Shown here: piece by piece, positions 42,672-50,392 of the stretch
Layout: each line of letters starts with the position of its first letter
How positions within the stretch are numbered: position 1 is the first letter of the stretch
Source: Verrucomicrobiota bacterium
GTDB lineage: Bacteria; Verrucomicrobiota; Verrucomicrobiia; Verrucomicrobiales; DEV007
Direction: 5' to 3'
DNA: 64,000 bases
Assembly (NCBI GenBank): GCA_018970725.1
Contig: JAGWVU010000001.1
Span: 62,001-126,000 of the forward strand
The notes under the pieces: model-generated
The model's database searches: none
What the model saw: the letters and a program-made list of their open reading frames with translations, nothing else
What the model was told of the DNA's origin: nothing
Position numbers and translations under genes: made by a program

Positions 42672-43865
42672 TTAGAAGTCGAAGGGCAAACTTTCCCCGA
42701 GTCCGGCGAGGGCGCTCGGTTCACCGGCCGCGGCCGGGTATTCGAAAAGTTTGCCTTCGTAGTTGCGAACCACGATGCGCTCCTCGTTGCGCTGGATCAC
42801 CGTCTCCGGATGGATGGGGATCTTGCCGCCACCGCCCGGGGCGTCGATCACGTAGGTGGGAATGGCGTAGCCCGTGGTATGGCCGCGCAATCCCTGGATG
42901 ATCTCAAGCCCCCGGGAAACAGGAACGCGGAGGTGGGAGGAGCCCAGAATGAGGTCCATCTGGTAAAGATAATAGGGGCGGACCCGGCAGCGCAGGAGCT
43001 TTTGGACGAGAACCTTCATGACGTCCAAGTCGTCATTCACGCCACGCAACAGAACGCTCTGGTTGCCCAGAGGGATCCCGGCGTCGGCCAATCGTTCCAA
43101 GGCCTCCTTGACCTCCAGGGTCAGCTCCCTGGGGTGATTGCTGTGGATGCTGACAAAGAGCGGGTGGAAGCGGCGCAGCATCGCGCAGAGTTCGGGGGTG
43201 ATGCGTTGGGGCAGGAAAATCGGAACCCGGGTCCCGATCCGCACAAACTCGATGTGTTCGATGGAGCGAAGGCGGCGGAGGATGCGTTCAAGCTTGGCAT
43301 CGGAGAACAGCAAGGGATCGCCCCCGGAGAGCAGCACGTCCCGAACCTCCTTGTGGGTCTCGAGGTATTGGAAAGCGGCTTCGAACTCGGTTTCGAGATG
43401 CTGGCTGCCGGCTCCGCTGACGACCCGGCTGCGGGTGCAGTAACGGCAATAGGAGGCGCAGCGATCCGTCACCAGGAAGTTGACGCGGTCCGGATATCGA
43501 TGCACGAGGCCAGGAACCGGCATATCGCCGTCCTCACCGCACGGATCCGCCATCTCAAAGTCCTCGACCACCGTCTCCTCGATGCGCGGAATGACCTGGC
43601 GCCGGATCGGGCAATCGGGATCATCCCGGTCGATGAGGTTGAGGAAGTGCGGGGTGATGGCCATGGCCAGTTTGTTCCCCGAGAGAAGGATCCCGCTGCG
43701 TTCCTCGCGGCTGAGCCGCAGATGGCGTTCGAGGGCATCGAGACTGTTGACCCGGTTCTGGAGCTGCCATTGCCATGAGTCCCACGGCAAACCAATTTGA
43801 TCGCTCCAGTATCCTGGTGCGTAGGACGAAAAACCCCGCTCGGCAGCGGCTCGGTCAAAGTGCAT
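42672..43865 (-). CDS. kamA: Radical SAM lysine 2,3-aminomutase family protein (KamA)
   Basis: Radical SAM/PLP enzyme that moves an amino group on lysine. The 397-residue length matches KamA rather than the shorter EpmB (about 340). The CxxxCxxC cluster motif is DRCASYCRYCTRSRVV, the GGDP-type motif is DVLLSGGDPLLF, and PLP-site glycines are in TYVIDAPGGGGKIP. No efp or other lysine-fermentation genes lie near, so the biological role (beta-lysine, osmolyte, or EF-P modification) is open. It faces the methyltransferase, with 136 bp between stops in which I see no clear feature. Confidence 0.87.
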   Translation of the reverse strand: MHFDRAAAERGFSSYAPGYWSDQIGLPWDSWQWQLQNRVNSLDALERHLRLSREERSGILLSGNKLAMAITPHFLNLIDRDDPDCPIRRQVIPRIEETVVEDFEMADPCGEDGDMPVPGLVHRYPDRVNFLVTDRCASYCRYCTRSRVVSGAGSQHLETEFEAAFQYLETHKEVRDVLLSGGDPLLFSDAKLERILRRLRSIEHIEFVRIGTRVPIFLPQRITPELCAMLRRFHPLFVSIHSNHPRELTLEVKEALERLADAGIPLGNQSVLLRGVNDDLDVMKVLVQKLLRCRVRPYYLYQMDLILGSSHLRVPVSRGLEIIQGLRGHTTGYAIPTYVIDAPGGGGKIPIHPETVIQRNEERIVVRNYEGKLFEYPAAAGEPSALAGLGESLPFDF

Positions 43866-43995
43866 GGTAAGGACCCTCTGATACGGGATGCACCACCATC
43901 GCCAACCGGACCATAGTCAATGGAACCGAAGTGTCAACCCACGGTGGTGGAGTCAGGCTGACCCAATGTTCCCAAGGGATCGCAGCCGCTTTCCG

Positions 43996-44655
43996 TCACT
44001 GCGGAAGCTTTTGCTCTTCTGGGGAAATGGGGGCCAGGACCTGATCCATGCTTTCCACAATGAGGCGGGACCAAGACTCCAAAAATCCGTCGCGAGCCCG
44101 TTCGAGGAGTTCTTCCAGGGTGCGGAAGGATAACTCGGTGATCGCCTCCTCGTTGGCGGCGACGTCCGGCGACTCGAGCGTGAAGAGGTGGACGACCCCC
44201 AAATGAACCCGGCCGACCTCGGTGGTATCGTCGTTGATGAGGCCGATGATCGACTGCCGGTAAGGAGACCCGATGCGGAGTTCCTCGGCGATTTCCCTCT
44301 CCACGCCGGTGAGGTAAAGATCCCAGCCGAGACTGCCACTGGCATGAAAGTCCTCCTCGTTCACATGCCCGCCGATGCCGATCGAGCCCTTGGAAGCGAG
44401 GCGCTTCTCCCCGGCGTTGCCGCCCCGGACATAGTGGAGGAAGCGGTCGCCGTGCTGGAACAAGGCGTAGGGGATGATCTGCTTGTGGGTGGGGTCGTTC
44501 TCGGCGTCCGCCCGGCAGAGGAAGGAATTGTTCGCCGGATCGAGAATGGCGGCGAGGTAAGGATCGGGCGCGGCCTGAAAACCGTGAAAAGGACCCAGCT
44601 GGTCAAACAAGGACCGCGGGATGACGAGGACATGTTCCGAGGAATGATCTCCCAT
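43996..44655 (-). CDS. Nudix hydrolase with enlarged Nudix box
   Basis: Predicted nucleotide or nucleoside-diphosphate hydrolase. The 219-residue protein contains GGHVNEE, then 18 residues, then REIAEELRI; the canonical Nudix box has only seven residues at that gap, so there is an 11-residue insertion. Such an expanded box occurs in one Nudix subgroup. ATG 44655 (MGDHSSEHVLVIPRSLF) is preceded by GGAGGGGGC, a good ribosome-binding site. It follows the sigma-factor gene by 34 bp, so the two are probably cotranscribed. Substrate unknown. Confidence 0.8.
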   Translation of the reverse strand: MGDHSSEHVLVIPRSLFDQLGPFHGFQAAPDPYLAAILDPANNSFLCRADAENDPTHKQIIPYALFQHGDRFLHYVRGGNAGEKRLASKGSIGIGGHVNEEDFHASGSLGWDLYLTGVEREIAEELRIGSPYRQSIIGLINDDTTEVGRVHLGVVHLFTLESPDVAANEEAITELSFRTLEELLERARDGFLESWSRLIVESMDQVLAPISPEEQKLPQ

Positions 44656-44689
44656 GCCCCCTCCTAACATCGCCACCGCCGAAGGCAAC

Positions 44690-45298
44690 TCAACCGTCCA
44701 GATATTTCTCCAGATCTTCCCTCAGCTGGGCCCTGGCCCGGAAGAGAAGGCTTTTCACCGCCGGCAGGGACAGTCCGAGAACCTCACCTATGTCCTCATA
44801 CGCCATTTCTTGGTAGCGACGGAGGATCACCGCCATCCGTTGTTTCTCCGGCAGCCTTCGGATCGCGGAGTCGACCGCCTGTTCCAACTCCGCGAGCAAG
44901 GCGGAGTCGTCCGGCTTCGGGTCGCCATCGACCGGGATGGAGCCGGGTTGCTCCTCCTCCCGCTCGTCGAGGGAAACGGCCGGTTTGCGCTGCCGCCGGC
45001 GCATCTCATTGAACACCAGATTGCGGGTGATCGTGAAAAGCCAGGTGGTGAACTTCGCGGATGGCTGATACCGGGCCGCGGATCGCCAGACCCGGACGAA
45101 GACCTGCTGGGCCACATCCTCTGCCTCGGAGGCCTGGCCAAGCATCTTGGTGACGGTGCCCATGACCGCGTGCTGGTAGGTTTCGACAAGTTCCGCGAAC
45201 GCCACGTCGTCGCCTTCCGCGATCCGGCGCATCAAGGCCAGATCACGGTCATCGTCGCTCCCGGGGGCTGGTGCGGACGGGGGGCTGGAATCCATCAT
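44690..45298 (-). CDS. RNA polymerase ECF-type sigma factor
   Basis: Alternative sigma factor for envelope or stress genes. The 202-residue protein has a sigma region 2 (RIAEGDDVAFAELVETYQ to EDVAQQVFVRVWRSA, TTWLFTITRNLV) and a region 4 helix-turn-helix (LPEKQRMAVILRRYQEMAYE to DIGEVLGLSLPAVKSLLFRARA). It lacks region 1 and most of region 3, as ECF factors do. No anti-sigma gene follows; the partner is a Nudix hydrolase. A ten-base palindrome GAACCGGTTC (45299-45308) abuts the start codon. Two ATGs at 45298 and 45295 are equally possible. Confidence 0.92.
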   Translation of the reverse strand: MMDSSPPSAPAPGSDDDRDLALMRRIAEGDDVAFAELVETYQHAVMGTVTKMLGQASEAEDVAQQVFVRVWRSAARYQPSAKFTTWLFTITRNLVFNEMRRRQRKPAVSLDEREEEQPGSIPVDGDPKPDDSALLAELEQAVDSAIRRLPEKQRMAVILRRYQEMAYEDIGEVLGLSLPAVKSLLFRARAQLREDLEKYLDG

Positions 45299-45347
45299 GA
45301 ACCGGTTCCCTCTAAACCATGGCGGAAGATTCTTCGACTTCCGGATC

Positions 45348-45376
45348 TTGAGAATTCCATCATCCGTAACTAGGTT
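45348..45376 (+). promoter_or_regulatory. Candidate promoter of the menaquinone operon
   Basis: TTGAGA (45348-45353) and TAGGTT (45371-45376), spaced 17 bp, lie 14 bp before the GTG start of menF, giving a short leader. Confidence 0.45.
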
Positions 45377-45390
45377 AAGAGACCAATCGA

Positions 45391-46398
45391 GTGAAGGACT
45401 ACGCCTTTTTGAAAACTGACTCTGGTCAGATGGTTTACGGCTTTGGTCCGTTCACAAGCTTGCCGGAACCGCCGGAGAGCGGGGTGGCATTTTATCGCAA
45501 CGACTTCGATTTGGCCGATCCGGCGCCATGGAAAGTCCCGAAAGAGTGGGGGATGGCCCCGAATCTGGAGGCGGTGCGCGCCAGTGTCAACGGGGCGAAG
45601 CCTCCGGCCATCCGATGGCAGACACCGGACCGCGGACCTTTCGCAGAGGTCTACGGTGAAATCATGAGAGAGATCGATTCCGGGGCTATGACGAAGTCGG
45701 TCCCGGTTTACACGGAGCGGGGGGACTTGGAGTCCGGGGCCATTGACACGTTGCTTCCGCAGCTTGACCATCTGCCCGCCTCCCTTTTCAGTTACGGATT
45801 CCGGGAGGGGGAAAGCGGGTTGATCGGCGCGACTCCAGAACTGCTGCTCTCCGTCCACGGGCGACATCTCGAAACCATGGCGTTGGCGGGAACCACTTCG
45901 GTGGAGCAGGCGGCTGCCTTCGAGGCCGATCCGAAAGAAATCGCCGAGCATGAGTTCGTCGCCGAATACCTCGTGAACAAACTCCAACCCCTCGGCCAGG
46001 TTCGGCGCGAGCCGCGGCAGTTGCTCAGTCTCGGAACCATCGCGCATTTCCTCTCCTCGATTCATGTCGACCTGATCGATGAGGCGGATTTGAATTCCTT
46101 GATCCGGATGATGCACCCGACCCCGGCGCTCGGGGCCTTGCCTCGGACCCGTTGCGTTCTCGACAAGCTCCGGGGCTACCGCACGCGTTTGGGGGCGCCG
46201 CGGCAGTTTGGGGCGCCGTTCGGGGCGTGGGTTCACGGCCACTTTCATGCGGTGGTCGCCATCCGCCACGTCAGTTGGGCCGAGTCCAAGGTCTCCCTTC
46301 CGGTCGGTTGTGGGGTCATCGCCGCCAGCGTTTTGGAGAAAGAATGGCGCGAATTGGCCTTGAAGCGGAGTGCGGTGAAGGGCTTGCTCGGGCTGTGA
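45391..46398 (+). CDS. menF: Isochorismate synthase
   Basis: Converts chorismate to isochorismate, the first step of menaquinone synthesis. The 335-residue protein is shorter than usual MenF (about 390-450) and seems to lack part of the N-terminal subdomain. The chorismate-binding core is intact: LIGATPELLLS, MALAGTTSVEQA, EHEFVAEYLVNKL, MMHPTPALGALPRT and CGVIAASVLEKEWRELALK. The start is GTG 45391. The menD gene begins inside its stop (GTGA). Confidence 0.88.
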   Translation: MKDYAFLKTDSGQMVYGFGPFTSLPEPPESGVAFYRNDFDLADPAPWKVPKEWGMAPNLEAVRASVNGAKPPAIRWQTPDRGPFAEVYGEIMREIDSGAMTKSVPVYTERGDLESGAIDTLLPQLDHLPASLFSYGFREGESGLIGATPELLLSVHGRHLETMALAGTTSVEQAAAFEADPKEIAEHEFVAEYLVNKLQPLGQVRREPRQLLSLGTIAHFLSSIHVDLIDEADLNSLIRMMHPTPALGALPRTRCVLDKLRGYRTRLGAPRQFGAPFGAWVHGHFHAVVAIRHVSWAESKVSLPVGCGVIAASVLEKEWRELALKRSAVKGLLGL

Positions 46399-47927
46399 CT
46401 TGCAGCGAACAGCTCGCCCGTTCCGTAATCTCCGCTTGTTGGCGGCGAGGGGTCCGGGAGTTCGTGGTCTGCCCCGGCTCACGGGACAGCCCGCTGATTC
46501 TTGAGATCCTGCGTTCCGGACTGAAGGCGCATCCGTTCGTCGACGAGCGGGCGGCGGCTTTTTTCGCCTTGGGCCGGACGATGGACGCCCGTTGTCCCGT
46601 GGCCGTGGTGACCACATCCGGAACCGCGGTGGCGGAGTTGCTGCCGGCCGTGGTGGAGGCGCTCTACCAGAGGTTGCCGCTGCTTTGTTTGACGGCGGAT
46701 CGCCCCGCCTCGTTCCGGGGGAGCGGAGCCCCGCAGACGATTGAGCAACGCGGCATCTTCTGTCTTTATGCCGTGGAAAGCTGGGATGTGAGTGCAGGGG
46801 CGGTGGACTTGAGCCGGTGGGAGGGCAACGGTCCGGCCCATCTCAACGTCTGTCTGAGCGATCCTTTGCTCAGTGATCCGCCGCCGGAGCCCGCCCCGAT
46901 GCCGGAAGGGGAATCCGTTCCGGCGCGCGGCAGAAAGCGCAAACATTTCCCGGTGCAGATGCCCCACCCGGATCTGGTGATTCTCGGCGGGCTTCCTCGT
47001 GAGGATCGGGAACGCGTGCTGGCGAGATTGACGGAAGTCCGGTGCCCGATTCTGGCCGACGCCATGAGCGGGCTGCGCGAAGCTCCGGAGCTGCAGGGTT
47101 GGATGATCCGGGGCGGGGAACGTTCCCTCCGCGGTCATCCGTTGCGCACGGTGCTCCGGATCGGGGCGGTGCCGACCTTCCGCTTTTGGCGGGATCTGGA
47201 GGATCGTCCGGAGGTCTCGATCTGGTCGGTCGAATGCCACGGGTTTCGCGGTCTCGGCCGGGACGCTTTTTGTGTGGAGCAACTCGACTCCATCCACTTC
47301 CAGCCCGCCGCCGTCCCGCCGGTCATGCCCCCAAACGAATCCGCGGTGAGGGCGCGCCTGGAGGAGGCGTTGCTCCGGTATCCGCACTCGGAGCCGGCGC
47401 TGATGGGGGGGCTCGCCTCCCTCATTCCCAGCGGCGCGAGGGTCTTTTTGGGAAATAGTTTGCCGGTCCGGGAATGGAATTTGGCAGCCCCGTATGCGGA
47501 CCGGGGACACCTGACCGGGGCCAACCGGGGGGCCAACGGGATCGACGGCAATCTCTCCACCTTTTTCGGATGGTCGGCGGAGGCCGGGGAGAGTTGGGGG
47601 ATTTTCGGGGATCTGACGACGATCTACGACCTGAATGCGCCCTGGATTGTCCCGCATCTTCCGGCAGCAAAGCGCCGGATAGTGGTCTTCAACAACGGCG
47701 GAGGCAAGATTTTCGCCCGGTTGCCGTCCCTGCACCGGGTTCCCGAAGATTACAAGACCTTCACGGAGAGCCGCCACACGCTCCGTTTCCAGCGCTGGGC
47801 CGGTTTTTGGGGCCTGGCCCATGTCGAGTGGCGCGGGGGGGCGTTGCCTGATTTGCCTGATCCGGTGGTCCTTGAGGTGATTCCGGACGACGCGCAGACC
47901 GAGGGGTTCTGGGAGGCCATGGGATGA
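46395..47927 (+). CDS. menD: 2-succinyl-5-enolpyruvyl-6-hydroxy-3-cyclohexene-1-carboxylate synthase
   Basis: Thiamine-diphosphate enzyme that adds a succinyl unit to isochorismate. GTG 46395 (VTCSEQLARSVISACWRRGV) overlaps the menF stop by four bases. The 510-residue protein has FVVCPGSRDSPL, FVDERAAAFFALGRT (the Glu activates thiamine), TTSGTAVAELLPAV, GNSLPVREWNLAAPY and GDLTTIYDLNAPWIV, then NNGGGKIFARLP. It is a little shorter than typical (about 550). It overlaps menH (ATGA). Confidence 0.94.
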   Translation: MTCSEQLARSVISACWRRGVREFVVCPGSRDSPLILEILRSGLKAHPFVDERAAAFFALGRTMDARCPVAVVTTSGTAVAELLPAVVEALYQRLPLLCLTADRPASFRGSGAPQTIEQRGIFCLYAVESWDVSAGAVDLSRWEGNGPAHLNVCLSDPLLSDPPPEPAPMPEGESVPARGRKRKHFPVQMPHPDLVILGGLPREDRERVLARLTEVRCPILADAMSGLREAPELQGWMIRGGERSLRGHPLRTVLRIGAVPTFRFWRDLEDRPEVSIWSVECHGFRGLGRDAFCVEQLDSIHFQPAAVPPVMPPNESAVRARLEEALLRYPHSEPALMGGLASLIPSGARVFLGNSLPVREWNLAAPYADRGHLTGANRGANGIDGNLSTFFGWSAEAGESWGIFGDLTTIYDLNAPWIVPHLPAAKRRIVVFNNGGGKIFARLPSLHRVPEDYKTFTESRHTLRFQRWAGFWGLAHVEWRGGALPDLPDPVVLEVIPDDAQTEGFWEAMG

Positions 47928-48625
47928 TCTGGGCACTTCATGGGAACTTGGGCCATCCCGGGGATTGGGCAGGGACGCAACGGGACCTCCCCGGTTCCCC
48001 GTGGGTCACGCCGAGTCTCTGGAACCCCCGTCCGGAGCCGTTCCACGTTTGGGCGGATGCCTTCAACCGCCGGGTGCGCTGCGAGGATGCGGATCCGGTC
48101 CTCATTGGGTATTCGCTCGGCGGGCGTCTCGCGATGCATGCCGCGACCGCCGCGGAATCTCCCTGGAAAGCCGTGGTCCTCGTTTCCGCCCACCCGGGGT
48201 TGTCCGCCATGTCATCCCGGGAACAACGCCTGAGCGAAGACCGCCAATGGGCGGCCCTGTTGCGGACCGGACCCGTCCGCAGTTTTCTGGACCAGTGGAA
48301 CGCCCGGACCACGTTGCAGGCGGACCCGCCGGCATCGGATCAATGGCAGACGGTGAGCGAGGCCAGGGAAGCCATCTCGGAGGGCTTCACGGTCTGGTCG
48401 CTTGGCGTTCAGGAGGATCTGCGGTCGGCGTTGGGGCGCTGCGGGATTCCCCAGCTCTGGGTGGCCGGGGCCTTGGACCGGAAATTTGCGCGACTCATGG
48501 AAGACACAGCGACCCGAATCCCTTCCGCCTCGTATAGGGAGATCGAGGGATGCGGTCATCGAGTTCCCTTGCGCAATCCCTCGCGGTTGGCAGAATGCAT
48601 CCGCGCCTTTCTCGATTCACTCTGA
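47924..48625 (+). CDS. menH: 2-succinyl-6-hydroxy-2,4-cyclohexadiene-1-carboxylate synthase-like alpha/beta hydrolase
   Basis: Eliminates pyruvate from the MenD product. The 233-residue protein has the alpha/beta-hydrolase elbow [15 protein letters not shown] (nucleophile Ser), the oxyanion-region [11 protein letters not shown], and a late [11 protein letters not shown] containing the catalytic His. It is shorter than most hydrolases. Its place between menD and menB makes MenH the best call. Confidence 0.85.
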   Translation: MIWALHGNLGHPGDWAGTQRDLPGSPWVTPSLWNPRPEPFHVWADAFNRRVRCEDADPVLIGYSLGGRLAMHAATAAESPWKAVVLVSAHPGLSAMSSREQRLSEDRQWAALLRTGPVRSFLDQWNARTTLQADPPASDQWQTVSEAREAISEGFTVWSLGVQEDLRSALGRCGIPQLWVAGALDRKFARLMEDTATRIPSASYREIEGCGHRVPLRNPSRLAECIRAFLDSL

Positions 48626-48638
48626 CTCTCCGACGCCC

Positions 48639-49451
48639 ATGTGGACCACTGCCGCGACCTTCACGGATCTCCTGTTTGAAAAATCCCCGGATGGGATTGC
48701 CAAGATCACCATCAATCGGCCGGAGGTGCGTAACGCGTTCCGGCCCCTCACGGTGAAGGAGTTGCTTCTGGCCTTGGAACTGGCCCATGAGGATCCGGCG
48801 GTTGGCGTCATCATCCTCACCGGGGCCGGGGACCAGGCGTTCTGCTCCGGCGGGGATCAAAAAGTCCGCGGGGAGGCCGGCTACGTCGGTGAGGATGGGG
48901 TGCCCCGGCTGAATATTCTCGACGTGCAGAAAAAGATTCGCAGTCTGCCCAAGCCGGTGATTGCGATGGTGGCCGGGTATGCGATTGGCGGGGGGCACGT
49001 CCTCCATGTGGTTTGTGATTTGACCATCGCGGCGGACAACGCCCGATTCGGGCAGACCGGACCGAAGGTCGGGTCGTTCGATGGTGGCTTGGGTTCCAGT
49101 TACCTGGCCCGCATCGTCGGGCAGAAAAAGGCGCGTGAGATCTGGTATCTGTGCCGCCAGTATGATGCCGCACAGGCCTTGGAAATGGGGCTCGTCAACA
49201 CGGTGGTGCCCTTGGAGCGGTTGGAGGAGGAAACCGTGGCCTGGGCCCGCGAAATCCTCCGGCATTCGCCCCTCGCCCTGCGCTGCCTCAAGGCGGCGCT
49301 CAACGCGGATTGCGATGGCCAGATCGGTCTGTTGGATCTGGCGGGGAACGCCACTTTGTTGTATTACATGAGCGAGGAAGCGCAGGAGGGGAAACAGGCG
49401 TTTCTTGAAAAGCGCGCTCCCGACTTCAGCAAATTCCCGCGCGTGCCGTGA
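48639..49451 (+). CDS. menB: 1,4-dihydroxy-2-naphthoyl-CoA synthase
   Basis: Crotonase-fold enzyme that cyclises o-succinylbenzoyl-CoA. The frame is open earlier, but ATG 48639 ([16 protein letters not shown]) lies 13 bp after menH and starts at the conserved region. The 270-residue protein has [54 protein letters not shown] and a [12 protein letters not shown] motif, all MenB signatures. The substrate-making genes menC and menE are not in the window. The menA start overlaps its stop (GTGA). Confidence 0.96.
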   Translation: MWTTAATFTDLLFEKSPDGIAKITINRPEVRNAFRPLTVKELLLALELAHEDPAVGVIILTGAGDQAFCSGGDQKVRGEAGYVGEDGVPRLNILDVQKKIRSLPKPVIAMVAGYAIGGGHVLHVVCDLTIAADNARFGQTGPKVGSFDGGLGSSYLARIVGQKKAREIWYLCRQYDAAQALEMGLVNTVVPLERLEEETVAWAREILRHSPLALRCLKAALNADCDGQIGLLDLAGNATLLYYMSEEAQEGKQAFLEKRAPDFSKFPRVP

Positions 49452-50392
49452 GAGCCTGGATTCTGGCGGCCCGGCCGAAGACGTTGCCGGCGGCGGTGGT
49501 GCCGGTCTGGCTCGGAACCCTGCTGGCGTGGCGGGAGCGGGGCGAGGTCTCCTTCCATCTGGCCGCGGCCACCCTGCTCAGCACTCTTTGCATCCAGATT
49601 GCCACCAATCTGTTCAACGACGCCCTCGACGCCCGCAAGGGTGCCGATACCGACCGCAGGCTCGGCCCGGTTAGGGTCACCGCCTCAGGTCAGTTGCCGA
49701 TCCGCGCCGTGTTGCTCGGCGGGGTCCTGTTCTGCCTCGTGGCGGCCCTTTTCGGGCTTCCGTTGATCGCGGCACGCGGCCCGGTGATTTTGTTGATCGG
49801 GACGGTTTCGCTGCTGTTGGCCTATGCCTACACCGGTGGACCCTATCCGTTGGCCTATCACGGTCTGGGGGAGGTCTTTGTGATTTTTTTCTTCGGATTT
49901 GTCGCCACCCAGGGAACCTACTTCGTTCAGACAGGCATCACCTCGGGTCCCGAGGGATGGATCGTCGCCCTGCAGACCGGACTGCTCAGTGCGGTGCTGA
50001 TCGGCATCAACAACCTGCGGGATGCGGCCGAGGACGCGACCACCGGGAAGCGAACCCTTGCGGTCCGATGGGGCCCCGCCTTCGCCCGGGTGGAGATCAT
50101 CCTGTTCTGCGGTCTGCCCTTTGCACTCGGTCCCACCGCTTGGGGGCCATGGTCCCCGGCGGGTTGGATGCCGTGCCTCGCGCTTCCGCTCGCCATGGTC
50201 ATCTGTCGCGGCCTTTGCGCGCAACCGCCGGGCCGGGTCTACAACCGGTTCCTTGCCCTGGCAGGTCTGCAACTGCTGGGATTCGCCGTGCTTTTGACCG
50301 TCGGGATCCTGCGGCAAGGGCCGGTCACAAGACCCGACGGTAACGCTCAATCGCGTGTTGCCACCATGGTGCCAGATCCGCGAACGGCGTAA
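49448..50392 (+). CDS. menA: 1,4-dihydroxy-2-naphthoate polyprenyltransferase
   Basis: Inner-membrane prenyltransferase that attaches the polyprenyl tail, giving demethylmenaquinone. The start is GTG 49448, overlapping menB. The 314-residue protein has about eight hydrophobic segments and the UbiA motif [16 protein letters not shown] (the NDxxDxxxD aspartate cluster); [20 protein letters not shown] is the second aspartate motif. Its last 68 bases overlap the end of the convergent opgH. The extra C-terminal tail after [11 protein letters not shown] is atypical for UbiA proteins and coincides with the overlap. Confidence 0.93.
   Translation: MRAWILAARPKTLPAAVVPVWLGTLLAWRERGEVSFHLAAATLLSTLCIQIATNLFNDALDARKGADTDRRLGPVRVTASGQLPIRAVLLGGVLFCLVAALFGLPLIAARGPVILLIGTVSLLLAYAYTGGPYPLAYHGLGEVFVIFFFGFVATQGTYFVQTGITSGPEGWIVALQTGLLSAVLIGINNLRDAAEDATTGKRTLAVRWGPAFARVEIILFCGLPFALGPTAWGPWSPAGWMPCLALPLAMVICRGLCAQPPGRVYNRFLALAGLQLLGFAVLLTVGILRQGPVTRPDGNAQSRVATMVPDPRTA

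Noticed and set aside
43891-43949. CACCACC/GGTGGTG inverted repeat between KamA and the Nudix gene
   Set aside because: Arms are short and 45 bp apart; likely chance in GC-rich DNA.
45299-45308. GAACCGGTTC palindrome as an operator before the sigma-factor gene
   Set aside because: Ten-base palindromes are frequent by chance here; no second copy near a promoter.
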